64,000 bases of DNA, from positions 1 to 64,000 of the forward strand of contig JARCOQ010000099.1 of the NCBI GenBank assembly GCA_029207755.1, read 5' to 3'. Positions 12,035 to 24,186 of this stretch are shown piece after piece (position 1 is the stretch's first letter; each line of letters opens with the position of its first letter). Under the pieces are notes generated by a model, which saw nothing but the letters and a program-made list of their open reading frames with translations, searched no databases and had not been told where the DNA came from. Made by a program: the position numbers and the translations under genes. Origin of the DNA: Chamaea fasciata (taxonomy: Eukaryota > Chordata > Aves > Passeriformes > Sylviidae).

Positions 12035-13585
12035 CCTACAATCCCGAACGGAACAGGATTTCTTCCAGATGCAAGCTGCCACAAGTAGGAAGCCTGGCTT
12101 CCCATGGAGGGCCAAAGGCCTCCTACAAACTGACATCAGGCACGTGGGCAGCTGACTTTACTTACCCGTGGAAACAGGCCATCCTTTGTGCCCAACTCCC
12201 TCTGCCGGGCACCAGGCCTTGGCCACCTACAATCCCGAACGGAACAGGATTTCTTCCAGATGCAAGCTGCCACAAGCAGGAAGCCTGGCTTCCTATGGAG
12301 GGCCAATGGCCGCCTACAAACTGACATCAGGCACCTGGGCAGCTGACTTATCCCTGGAAACAGGCCATCCTTTTTGCCCAACTCCCTCTGCCGGGCATTT
12401 GGCCTCGGCCACCTACAATCCCGAACGGAACCGGAGTTCTTCCAGATGCAAGCTGCCACAAGCTGGAAACGTGGCTTCACTTGGAGGGCCAAAGGCCGCC
12501 TACAAACTGACATCAGGCACCTGGGCAGCTGACTTTACTTACCCCTGGAAACAGCCCATCCTTTGTGCCCAACTCCCTCTGCCGGGCACCTGGCCTCGGC
12601 CACCTACAATCCCGAACGGAACAGGATTTCTTCCAGATGCAAGCTGCCACAAGCTGAAAGACTGGTTTCCCATGGAGGACCAAAGGCCTCCTACAAACTG
12701 ACATCAGGCACCTGGGCAGCTGACTTTACTTACCCCTGGATACAGGCCATCCTTTGTGCCCAACTCCCTCTGCCGGGCACCAGGCCTCGGCCACCTGCAA
12801 TCCCGAACAGATCAGGATTACTTCCCGATGCAAGCTGCCACAAGCTGGAAGCCTGGCTTTCCATGTAGGACCAATAGCCACCTGCAAACTGACATCAGGC
12901 ACCTGGGCAGCTGACTTTACTTACCCCTGGAACAGCCCATCCTTTGTGTCCAACTCCCTCTGCCGGGCACCCAGCTCCGGCCACCTACAATCCCGAACGG
13001 AACAGGATTTCTTCCAGATGCAAGCTGCCACAAGCAGGAAACCTGGCTTCCCATGGAGGGCCAAAGGCCTCCTACAAACTGACATCAAACGCCTGGGCAG
13101 CTGACTTTACTTACCCCTGGAAACAGCCCAACCTTTGTGTCCAACTCCCTCAGCCGGGCACCCAGCTCTGGACTCCGACAATCCCGAACGGAACAGCATT
13201 TCTTCCAGATGCAAGCTGTCACAAGCAGGAAGCCTGGCTTCCCATGGAGGGCCAAAGGCCTCCTACAAACTGACATCAGGCACGTGGGCAGCTGACTTTA
13301 CTTATCGCTCTAAACAGGACATCGTTTGTGCCCAACTCCCTCTGCCGGGCACCTGGCCTCGGCCACCTACAATCCCGAACGGAACAGCATTTCTTTCAGA
13401 TGCAAGCTGCCAGAAGCTGGAAGACTAGCTTCCCGTGGAGGGCCAAAGGCCTCCTACAAACTGACATCAGGCACCTGTGCAGCTGACTTTACTTACCCCT
13501 GGAATCAGGCCATCCTTTGTGCCCAACTCCCTCAGCTGGGCACCCAGCTCCCGCCACCTACAATCCCGAACGGAACAGGATTTCT
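12035..13585 (+). repeat. 8-monomer higher-order unit, copy 3 of 3
   Basis: Same monomer order as copy 2 at an offset of 1522 bp, including the one-base deletion near 12931. Homology to copy 2 ends near 13585, where ttcttccagatg is replaced by ttcttcccgatg and the monomer continues as the cttgaacataaagac type. The exchange point therefore lies inside a monomer rather than at its edge. Confidence 0.85.
12327..12512 (+). repeat. 186-bp monomer variant, fourth
   Basis: In copy 3 of the 8-monomer unit. It shares tttttgcccaac with the third but keeps ctgccgggcatttgg. Confidence 0.9.
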
Positions 13586-14421
13586 TCCCGATGCAAGCTG
13601 CCTTGAACATAAAGACTAGCTTCCCTTGGAGGGCCAAAGGCCTCCTACAAACTGACATCAGGCACCTGGGCAGCTGACTTTACTTACCCCTGGAAAGAGT
13701 CCATCCTTTGTGCCCAACTCCCTCTGCCGGGCACCAGGCCTTGGCCACCTACAATCCCGAACGGAACAGGATTTCTTTCAGATGCAAGCTGCCACAAGCA
13801 GGAAGCCTGGCTTCCTATGGAGGGCCAAAGGCCTCCTACAAACTGACATCAGGCACCTGAGCAGCTGACTTTACTTATCCCTGGAAACAGGCCATCCTTT
13901 GTGCCCAACTCCCTCTGCCGGGCATTTGGCCTCGGCCACCTACAATCCCGAACGGAACAGGATTTCTTCCAGATGCAAGCTGCCACAAGCTGGAAACGTG
14001 GCTTCACTTGGAGGGCCAAAGGCCGCCTACAAACTGACATCAGGCACCTGGCTAGCTGACTTTACTTAACCCTGGAAAAAGGCCATCCTTTGTGCCCAAC
14101 TCCCTCTGCCGGGCACCTGGCCTCGGCCACCTACAATCCCGAACGGAACAGGATTTCTTCCAGATGCAAGCTGCCACAAGCTGAAAGACTGGTTTCCCAT
14201 GGAGGACCAAAGGCCTCCTACAAACTGACATCAGGCACCTGGGCAGCTGACTTTACTTACCCGTGGAAACAGGCGATCCTTTGTGCCCAACTCCCTCTGC
14301 CGGGCACCAGGCCTTGGCCACCTACAATCCCGAACGGAACAGGATTTCTTCCAGATGCAAGCTGCCACAAGCAGGAAGCCTGGCTTCCTATCGAGGGCCA
14401 AAGGCCTCCTACAAACTGACA

Positions 14422-14607
14422 TCAGGCACCTGGGCAGCTGACTTATCCCTGGAAACAGGCCATCCTTTGTGCCCAACTCCCTCAGCCGGGCATTTTGCCT
14501 CGGCCACCTACAATCCCGAACGGAACCGGAGTTCTTCCAGATGCAAGCTGCCACAAGCTGGAAACGTGGCTTCACTTGGAGGGCCAAAGGCCGCCTACAA
14601 ACTGACA
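14422..14607 (+). repeat. 186-bp monomer variant, fifth
   Basis: Has ctcagccgggcattttgcc. It is preceded by a monomer with aggcgatcc and ctatcgagg, a combination also found before the sixth and seventh copies, so these three form a sub-lineage. Confidence 0.9.
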
Positions 14608-15371
14608 TCAGGTACCTGGGCAGCTGACTTTACTTACCCCTGGAAACAGGACATCCTTTGTGCCCAACTCCCTCTGCCGGGCACCTGGCCTCGGCCACCT
14701 ACAATCCCGAACGGAACAGGATTTCTTCAAGATGCAAGCTGCCACAAGCTGAAAGACTGGTTTCCCATGGAGGACCAAAGGCCTCCTACAAACTGACATC
14801 AGGCACCTGGGCAGCTGACTTTACTTACCCCTGGATACAGGCCATCCTTTGTGCCCAACTTCCTCTGCCGGGCACCAGGCCTCGGCCACCTGCAATTTCG
14901 AACAGATCAGGATTACTTCCCGATGCAAGCTGCCACAAGCTGGAAGCCTGGCTTTCCATGGAGGACCAATAGCCACCTGCAAACTGACATCAGGCACCTG
15001 GGCAGCTGACTTTACTTACCACTGGAAACAGCCCATCATTTGTGTCCAACTCCCTCATCCGGGCACCCACCTCCGGCCACCTACAATCCCGAACGGAACA
15101 GGATTTCTTCCAGATGCAAGCTGCCTGAAGCAGGAAGCCTGGCTTCCCATGGAGGGCCAAAGGCCCCCTAAAAACTGACATCAGGCACCTGGGCAGCTGA
15201 CTTTACTTACCCCTGGAAACAGGACATCCTTTGCGCCCAACTCCCTCTGCCGGGCAGCTGGCCTCGGCCACCTACAATCCCGAACGGAACCGGAGTTCTT
15301 CCAGATGCAAGCTGCCACAAGCTGGAAATGTGGCTTCACTTGGAGGGCCAAAGGCCTCCTACAAACTGACA

Positions 15372-15562
15372 TCAGGCACCTGGGCAGCTGACTTTACTTT
15401 CCTAAAAAAACATGACATTATTTGTGCCCAACTCTCTCAGCCGGGCAACTGGGCTCGGCCACCTACAATCCCGAACGGAACAGGATTTCTTCCAGATGCA
15501 AGCTGCCTTGAACAGGAAGACTAGCTTCCCTTAGAGGGCCAAAGGCCTCCTACAAACTGACA
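15372..15562 (+). repeat. Divergent monomer subtype with aaacatgacattatttg, first of five
   Basis: The left half is unlike the common types: tttcctaaa, then aaacatgacattatttgtg, then caactctctcagccgggcaactgggctcgg. The right half is the gccttgaacaggaagac type. This copy has a run of seven a (tcctaaaaaaacatg) where the others read tcctaaagaaacatg, and ccttagagg in place of ccttggagg. Confidence 0.85.
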
Positions 15563-17663
15563 TCAGGCACCTGGGCAGCTGACTTTACTTACCCCTGGAA
15601 CGAGTCCATTCTTTGTGCCCAACTCCCTCTGCCGGGCACCAGGCCTTGGCCACCTATAATCCCGAACGGAACAGGATTTCTTCCAGATGCAAGCTGCCAC
15701 AAGCAGGAAGCCTGGCTTCCTATGGACGGCCAAAGGCCTCCTACAAACTGAAATCAGGCATTTGGGCAGCTCACTTTACTTTCCTCATGAAACAGGCCAT
15801 CATTTGTGCCCAACTCCCTCTGCTGGGCACCTGGCCTCGGCCACCTACAATCCCGAACAGAACAGGATTTCTTCCAGATGCAAGCTGCCACAAGCAGGAA
15901 ACCTGGCTTCCCATGGAGGGCCAAAGGCCTCCTACAAACTGACATCAAACGCCTGGGCAGCTGACTTTACTTACCCCTGGAAACAGCCCAACCTTTGTGT
16001 CCAACTCCCTCAGCCGGGCACCCAGCTCTGGACTCCGACAATCCCGAACGGAACAGCATTTCTTCCAGATGCAAGCTGTCACAAGCAGGAAGCCTGGCTT
16101 CCCATGGAGGGCCAAAGGCCTCCTACAAACTGACATCAGGCACGTGGGCAGCTGACTTTACTTATCGCTCTAAACAGGACATCGTTTGTGCCCAACTCCC
16201 TCTGCCGGGCACGTGGCCTCGGCCACCTACAATCCCGAACGGAACAGCATTTCTTTCAGATGCAAGCTGCCAGAAGCTGGAAGACTAGCTTCCCGTGGAG
16301 GGCCAAAGGCCTCCTACAAACTGACATCAGGCACCTGTGCAGCTGACTTTACTTACCCCTGGAATCAGGCCATCCTTTGTGCCCAACTCCCTCAGCTGGG
16401 CACCCAGCTCCCGCCACCTACAATCCCGAACGGAACAGGATTTCTTCCCGATGCAAGCTGCCTTGAACATAAAGACTAGCTTCCCTTGGAGGGCCAAAGG
16501 CCTCCTACAAACTGACATCAGGCACCTGGGCAGCTGACTTTACTTACCCCTGGAAAGAGTCCATCCTTTGTGCCCAACTCCCTCTGCCGGGCACCAGGCC
16601 TTGGCCACCTACAATCCCGAACGGAACAGGATTTCTTCCAGATGCAAGCTGCCACAAGCAGGAAGCCTGGCTTCCTATGGAGGGCCAAAGGCCTCCTACA
16701 AACTGACATCAGGCACCTGAGCAGCTGACTTTACTTATCCCTGGAAACAGGCCATCCTTTGTGCCCAACTCCCTCTGCCGGGCATTTGGCCTCGGCCACC
16801 TACAATCCCGAACGGAACAGGATTTCTTCCAGATGCAAGCTGCCACAAGCTGGAAACGTGGCTTCACTTGGAGGGCCAAAGGCCGCCTACAAACTGACAT
16901 CAGGCACCTGGCTAGCTGACTTTACTTAACCCTGGAAAAAGGCCATCCTTTGTGCCCAACTCCCTCTGCCGGGCACCTGGCCTCGGCCACCTACAATCCC
17001 GAATGGAACAGGATTTCTTCCAGATGCAAGCTGCCACAAGCTGAAAGACTGGTTTCCCATGGAGGACCAAAGGCCTCCTACAAACTGACATCAGGCACCT
17101 GGGCAGCTGACTTTACTTACCCCTGGATACAGGCCATCCTTTGTGCCCAACTTCCTCTGCCGGGCACCAGGCCTCGGCCACCTGCAATCCTGAACAGATC
17201 AGGATTACTTCCCGATGCAAGCTGCCACAAGCTGGAAGCCTGGCTTTCCATGGAGGACCAATAGCCACCTGCAAACTGACATCAGGCATCTGGGCAGCTG
17301 ACTTTACTTACCGCTGGAAACAGCCCATCCTTTGTGTCCAACACCCTCATCCGGGCACCCACCTCCGGCCACCTACAATCCCGAACGGAACAGGATTTCT
17401 TCCAGATGCAAGCTGCCTGAAGCAGGAAGCCTGGCTTCCCATGGAGGGCCAAAGGCCTCCTAAAAACTGACATCAGGCACCTGGGCAGCTGACTTTACTT
17501 ACCCCTGGAAACAGGACATCCTTTGCGCCCAACTCCCTCTGCCGGGCAGCTGGCCTCGGCCACCTACAATCCCGAACGGAACCGGAGTTCTTCCAGATGC
17601 AAGCTGCCACAAGCTGGAAATGTGGCTTCACTTGGAGGGCCAAAGGCCTCCTACAAACTGACA

Positions 17664-17854
17664 TCAGGCACCTGGGCAGCTGACTTTACTTTCCTAAAGA
17701 AACATGACATTATTTGTGCCCAACTCTCTCAGCCGGGCAACTGGGCTCGGCCACCTACAATCCCGAACGGAACAGGATTTCTTCCAGATGCAAGCTGCCT
17801 TGAACAGGAAGACTAGCTTCCCTTGGAGGGCCAAAGGCCTCCTACAAACTGACA
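17664..17854 (+). repeat. Divergent monomer subtype, second
   Basis: Reads tcctaaagaaacatg. It is followed by a ggaaagagtccatcc monomer with tgtgcacaactcc, shared with the third copy. Confidence 0.85.
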
Positions 17855-19955
17855 TCAGGCACCTGGGCAGCTGACTTTACTTACCCCTGGAAAGAGTCCA
17901 TCCTTTGTGCACAACTCCCTCTGCCGGGCACCAGGCCTTGGCCACCTACAATCCCGAACGGAACAGGATTTCTTCCAGATGCAAGCTGCCACAAGCAGGA
18001 AACGTGGCTTCCTATGGAGGGCCAAAGGCCTCCTACAAACTGAAATCAGGCATTTGGGCAGCTCACTTTACTTTCCTCATGAAACAGGCCATCATTTGTG
18101 CCCAACTCCCTCTGCTGGGCACCTGGCCTCGGCCACCTACAATCCCGAACAGAACAGGATTTCTCCCAGATGCAAGCTGCCACAAGCAGGAAGCCTGGCT
18201 TCCCATGGAGGGCCAAAGGCCTCCTACAAACTGACATCAGGCACCTGGGGAGCTGACTTTACTTAACCCTGGAAACAGGCCAACATTTGTGCCCAACTCC
18301 CTCTGCCGGGCACCAGGCCTTGGCCACCTACAATCCCGAATGAAACAGGATTTCTTCCAGATGCAAGCTGCCACAAGCAGGAAATCTGGCTTCCCATGGA
18401 GGGCCAAAAGCCTCCTACAAACTGACATCAGGCACCTGGGCAGCTGACTTTACTTACCCCTAGAAACAGCCCATCATTTGTGTCCAACTCCCTCAGCCGG
18501 GCGCCCAGCTCCGGACTCCTACTATCCCGAACAAAACAGGATTTCTTCCAGATGCAAGCTGCCACAAGCAGGAAACCTGGCTTCCCATGGAGGGCCAAAG
18601 GCCTCCTACAAACTGACATCAGGCACCTGGGCAGCTGACTTTACTTACCCCTGGAAACAGGACATCCTTTGTGCAAAACTCCCTCTGCCGGGCACCTGGC
18701 CTCGGCCACCTACAATCCCGAACGGAACAGGATTTCTTACAGATGCAAGCTGCCACAAACTGGAAGACTAGCTTCCCTTGGAGGGCAAATGTCCTCCTAC
18801 AAACTGACATCAGGAACCTGGGCAGCTGACTTTACTTACCCCTGGAAACAGTCCATCCTTTGTGCCCAACTTCCTCTGCCGGGCACCAGGCCTTGGCCAC
18901 CTACAATCCCGAACGAAACAGGAGTTCTTCCAGATGCAAGCTGCCACAAGCTGGAAACGTGGCTTCACTTGGAGGACCAAAGGCCTCCTACAGACTGACA
19001 TCAGGCACCTGGGCAGCTGACTTTACTTACCCCTGGAAACAGCCCATCCTTTGTGCCCAACTCCTTCTGCCGTGCACCAGGCCTTGGCCACCTACAATCC
19101 CGAACGGAACAGCATTTCTTCCAGATGCAAGCTGCCACAAGCTGGAAGCATGGTTTCGCATGGAGGACCAAAGGCCTCCTACAAACTGACATCATGCACC
19201 TGGGCAGCTGACTTTACTTTCCTCATGTAACAGGCCATCATTTGTGCCCAACTCCCTCTGCCGGGCACCTGACCTCGGCCACCGACAATCCCGAACGGAA
19301 CAGCATTTCTTCCAGATGCAAGCTGCCACAAGCAGGAAGCCTGGCTTCCCATGGAGGGCCAAAGGCCTCCTACAAACTGACATCAGGCACCTGGGCAGCT
19401 GACTTTACTTACCCCTGGAAACAGCCCATCCTTTGTGTCCAACTCCCTCTGCCGGGCACCCAGCTCTGGACTCCTACAATCCCGAACGGAACAGGATTTC
19501 TTCCAGATGCAAGCTGCCACAAGCAGGAAGCCTGGCTTCCCATGGAGGGCCAAAGGCCTCCTACAAACTGACATCAGGCACCTGGGCAGCTGACTTTACT
19601 TATCCCCCTAAAAAGGACATCGTTTGTGCCCAACTCCCTCTGCCGGGCACCTGGCCTCGGCCACCTACAATCCCGAACGGAACAGGATTTCTTCCCGATG
19701 CAAGCTGCCTTGAACATAAAGACTTGCTTCCCTTGGAGGGCCAAAGGCCTCCTACAAACTGACATCAGGCACCTGGGCAGCTGACTTTACTTACCCGTGG
19801 AAACAGGCGATCCTTTGTGCCCAACTCCCTCTGCCGGGCACCAGGCCTTGGCCACCTACAATCCCGAACGGAACAGGATTTCTTCCAGATGCAAGCTGCC
19901 ACAAGCAGGAAGCCTGGCTTCCTATCGAGGGCCAAAGGCCTCCTACAAACTGACA

Positions 19956-20141
19956 TCAGGCACCTGGGCAGCTGACTTATCCCTGGAAACAGGCCATCCT
20001 TTGTGCCCAACTCCCTCAGCCGGGCATTTGGCCTCGGCCACCTACAATCCCGAACGGAACCGGAGTTCTTCCAGATGCAAGCTGCCACAAGCTGGAAACG
20101 TGGCTTCACTTGGAGGGCCAAAGGCCGCCTACAAACTGACA
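19956..20141 (+). repeat. 186-bp monomer variant, sixth
   Basis: Within copy 1 of the 4006-bp duplication, with ctcagccgggcatttggcc. The chimeric junction monomer follows directly. Confidence 0.9.
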
Positions 20142-21669
20142 TCAGGCACCTGGGCAGCTGACTTTACTTACCCCTGGAAACAGGACATCGTTTGTGCCCA
20201 ACTCCCTCTGCCGGGCACGTGGCCTCGGCCACCTACAATCCCGAACGGAACAGCATTTCTTTCAGATGCAAGCTGCCAGAAGCTGGAAGACTAGCTTCCC
20301 GTGGAGGGCCAAAGGCCTCCTACAAACTGACATCAGGCACCTGTGCAGCTGACTTTACTTACCCCTGGAATCAGGCCATCCTTTGTGCCCAACTCCCTCA
20401 GCTGGGCACCCAGCTCCCGCCACCTACAATCCCGAACGGAACAGGATTTCTTCCCGATGCAAGCTGCCTTGAACATAAAGACTAGCTTCCCTTGGAGGGC
20501 CAAAGGCCTCCTACAAACTGACATCAGGCACCTGGGCAGCTGACTTTACTTACCCCTGGAAAGAGTCCATCCTTTGTGCCCAACTCCCTCTGCCGGGCAC
20601 CAGGCCTTGGCCACCTACAATCCCGAACGGAACAGGATTTCTTCCAGATGCAAGCTGCCACAAGCAGGAAGCCTGGCTTCCTATGGAGGGCCAAAGGCCT
20701 CCTACAAACTGACATCAGGCACCTGAGCAGCTGACTTTACTTATCCCTGGAAACAGGCCATCCTTTGTGCCCAACTCCCTCTGCCGGGCATTTGGCCTCG
20801 GCCACCTACAATCCCGAACGGAACAGGATTTCTTCCAGATGCAAGCTGCCACAAGCTGGAAACGTGGCTTCACTTGGAGGGCCAAAGGCCGCCTACAAAC
20901 TGACATCAGGCACCTGGCTAGCTGACTTTACTTAACCCTGGAAAAAGGCCATCCTTTGTGCCCAACTCCCTCTGCCGGGCACCTGGCCTCGGCCACCTAC
21001 AATCCCGAATGGAACAGGATTTCTTCCAGATGCAAGCTGCCACAAGCTGAAAGACTGGTTTCCCATGGAGGACCAAAGGCCTCCTACAAACTGACATCAG
21101 GCACCTGGGCAGCTGACTTTACTTACCCCTGGATACAGGCCATCCTTTGTGCCCAACTTCCTCTGCCGGGCACCAGGCCTCGGCCACCTGCAATCCCGAA
21201 CAGATCAGGATTACTTCCCGATGCAAGCTGCCACAAGCTGGAAGCCTGGCTTTCCATGGAGGACCAATAGCCACCTGCAAACTGACATCAGGCATCTGGG
21301 CAGCTGACTTTACTTACCGCTGGAAACAGCCCATCCTTTGTGTCCAACACCCTCATCCGGGCACCCACCTCCGGCCACCTACAATCCCGAACGGAACAGG
21401 ATTTCTTCCAGATGCAAGCTGCCTGAAGCAGGAAGCCTGGCTTCCCATGGAGGGCCAAAGGCCTCCTAAAAACTGACATCAGGCACCTGGGCAGCTGACT
21501 TTACTTACCCCTGGAAACAGGACATCCTTTGCGCCCAACTCCCTCTGCCGGGCAGCTGGCCTCGGCCACCTACAATCCCGAACGGAACCGGAGTTCTTCC
21601 AGATGCAAGCTGCCACAAGCTGGAAATGTGGCTTCACTTGGAGGGCCAAAGGCCTCCTACAAACTGACA

Positions 21670-21860
21670 TCAGGCACCTGGGCAGCTGACTTTACTTTCC
21701 TAAAGAAACATGACATTATTTGTGCCCAACTCTCTCAGCCGGGCAACTGGGCTCGGCCACCTACAATCCCGAACGGAACAGGATTTCTTCCAGATGCAAG
21801 CTGCCTTGAACAGGAAGACTAGCTTCCCTTGGAGGGCCAAAGGCCTCCTACAAACTGACA
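21670..21860 (+). repeat. Divergent monomer subtype, third
   Basis: Partner of the second copy in the 4006-bp duplication; no difference seen. Confidence 0.85.
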
Positions 21861-23961
21861 TCAGGCACCTGGGCAGCTGACTTTACTTACCCCTGGAAAG
21901 AGTCCATCCTTTGTGCACAACTCCCTCTGCCGGGCACCAGGCCTTGGCCACCTACAATCCCGAACGGAACAGGATTTCTTCCAGATGCAAGCTGCCACAA
22001 GCAGGAAACGTGGCTTCCTATGGAGGGCCAAAGGCCTCCTACAAACTGAAATCAGGCATTTGGGCAGCTCACTTTACTTTCCTCATGAAACAGGCCATCA
22101 TTTGTGCCCAACTCCCTCTGCTGGGCACCTGGCCTCGGCCACCTACAATCCCGAACAGAACAGGATTTCTCCCAGATGCAAGCTGCCACAAGCAGGAAGC
22201 CTGGCTTCCCATGGAGGGCCAAAGGCCTCCTACAAACTGACATCAGGCACCTGGGGAGCTGACTTTACTTAACCCTGGAAACAGGCCAACATTTGTGCCC
22301 AACTCCCTCTGCCGGGCACCAGGCCTTGGCCACCTACAATCCCGAATGAAACAGGATTTCTTCCAGATGCAAGCTGCCACAAGCAGGAAATCTGGCTTCC
22401 CATGGAGGGCCAAAAGCCTCCTACAAACTGACATCAGGCACCTGGGCAGCTGACTTTACTTACCCCTAGAAACAGCCCATCATTTGTGTCCAACTCCCTC
22501 AGCCGGGCGCCCAGCTCCGGACTCCTACTATCCCGAACAAAACAGGATTTCTTCCAGATGCAAGCTGCCACAAGCAGGAAACCTGGCTTCCCATGGAGGG
22601 CCAAAGGCCTCCTACAAACTGACATCAGGCACCTGGGCAGCTGACTTTACTTACCCCTGGAAACAGGACATCCTTTGTGCAAAACTCCCTCTGCCGGGCA
22701 CCTGGCCTCGGCCACCTACAATCCCGAACGGAACAGGATTTCTTACAGATGCAAGCTGCCACAAACTGGAAGACTAGCTTCCCTTGGAGGGCAAATGTCC
22801 TCCTACAAACTGACATCAGGAACCTGGGCAGCTGACTTTACTTACCCCTGGAAACAGTCCATCCTTTGTGCCCAACTTCCTCTGCCGGGCACCAGGCCTT
22901 GGCCACCTACAATCCCGAACGAAACAGGAGTTCTTCCAGATGCAAGCTGCCACAAGCTGGAAACGTGGCTTCACTTGGAGGACCAAAGGCCTCCTACAGA
23001 CTGACATCAGGCACCTGGGCAGCTGACTTTACTTACCCCTGGAAACAGCCCATCCTTTGTGCCCAACTCCTTCTGCCGTGCACCAGGCCTTGGCCACCTA
23101 CAATCCCGAACGGAACAGCATTTCTTCCAGATGCAAGCTGCCACAAGCTGGAAGCATGGTTTCGCATGGAGGACCAAAGGCCTCCTACAAACTGACATCA
23201 TGCACCTGGGCAGCTGACTTTACTTTCCTCATGTAACAGGCCATCATTTGTGCCCAACTCCCTCTGCCGGGCACCTGACCTCGGCCACCGACAATCCCGA
23301 ACGGAACAGCATTTCTTCCAGATGCAAGCTGCCACAAGCAGGAAGCCTGGCTTCCCATGGAGGGCCAAAGGCCTCCTACAAACTGACATCAGGCACCTGG
23401 GCAGCTGACTTTACTTACCCCTGGAAACAGCCCATCCTTTGTGTCCAACTCCCTCTGCCGGGCACCCAGCTCTGGACTCCTACAATCCCGAACGGAACAG
23501 GATTTCTTCCAGATGCAAGCTGCCACAAGCAGGAAGCCTGGCTTCCCATGGAGGGCCAAAGGCCTCCTACAAACTGACATCAGGCACCTGGGCAGCTGAC
23601 TTTACTTATCCCCCTAAAAAGGACATCGTTTGTGCCCAACTCCCTCTGCCGGGCACCTGGCCTCGGCCACCTACAATCCCGAACGGAACAGGATTTCTTC
23701 CCGATGCAAGCTGCCTTGAACATAAAGACTTGCTTCCCTTGGAGGGCCAAAGGCCTCCTACAAACTGACATCAGGCACCTGGGCAGCTGACTTTACTTAC
23801 CCGTGGAAACAGGCGATCCTTTGTGCCCAACTCCCTCTGCCGGGCACCAGGCCTTGGCCACCTACAATCCCGAACGGAACAGGATTTCTTCCAGATGCAA
23901 GCTGCCACAAGCAGGAAGCCTGGCTTCCTATCGAGGGCCAAAGGCCTCCTACAAACTGACA

Positions 23962-24147
23962 TCAGGCACCTGGGCAGCTGACTTATCCCTGGAAACAGGC
24001 CATCCTTTGTGCCCAACTCCCTCAGCCGGGCATTTGGCCTCGGCCACCTACAATCCCGAACGGAACCGGAGTTCTTCCAGATGCAAGCTGCCACAAGCTG
24101 GAAACGTGGCTTCACTTGGAGGGCCAAAGGCCGCCTACAAACTGACA
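23962..24147 (+). repeat. 186-bp monomer variant, seventh
   Basis: Identical by eye to the sixth, as expected for its partner in copy 2 of the 4006-bp duplication. Confidence 0.9.
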
Positions 24148-24186
24148 TCAGGCACCTGGGCAGCTGACTTTACTTACCCCTGGAAA

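Larger units (their letters stand above)
13586..16174 (+). repeat. Patchwork satellite block with older duplications
   Basis: No single unit covers this block. About 13005-14260 matches 15865-17120 (offset 2860 bp, 15 monomers). About 14800-15890 matches 17092-18182 (offset 2292 bp, 12 monomers). About 14231-15180 matches 23771-24720 (offset 9540 bp). The overlapping offsets show several rounds of unequal exchange. Only satellite monomers are present. Confidence 0.8.
16175..20180 (+). repeat. 4006-bp tandem duplication, copy 1
   Basis: Twenty-one monomers, repeated immediately to the right at an offset of 4006 bp. By eye the only clear difference from copy 2 is at 17190 (aatcctgaac here, aatcccgaac there). 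Shared rare marks include ctaaagaaacatgac near 17695, ctgggctcggcc near 17742, ccccctaaaaagg near 19603, and a 186-bp monomer at 19956. Confidence 0.9.
20181..24186 (+). repeat. 4006-bp tandem duplication, copy 2
   Basis: Begins inside the monomer at 20142, whose left part (ttacttacccctgg) belongs to one type and whose right part (gacatcgtttgtgcc) belongs to the type at 16136. That chimeric monomer is the exchange junction. At the right end (after about 24186) the array continues as the monomer series of 14608 onward rather than starting a third copy. Confidence 0.9.
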
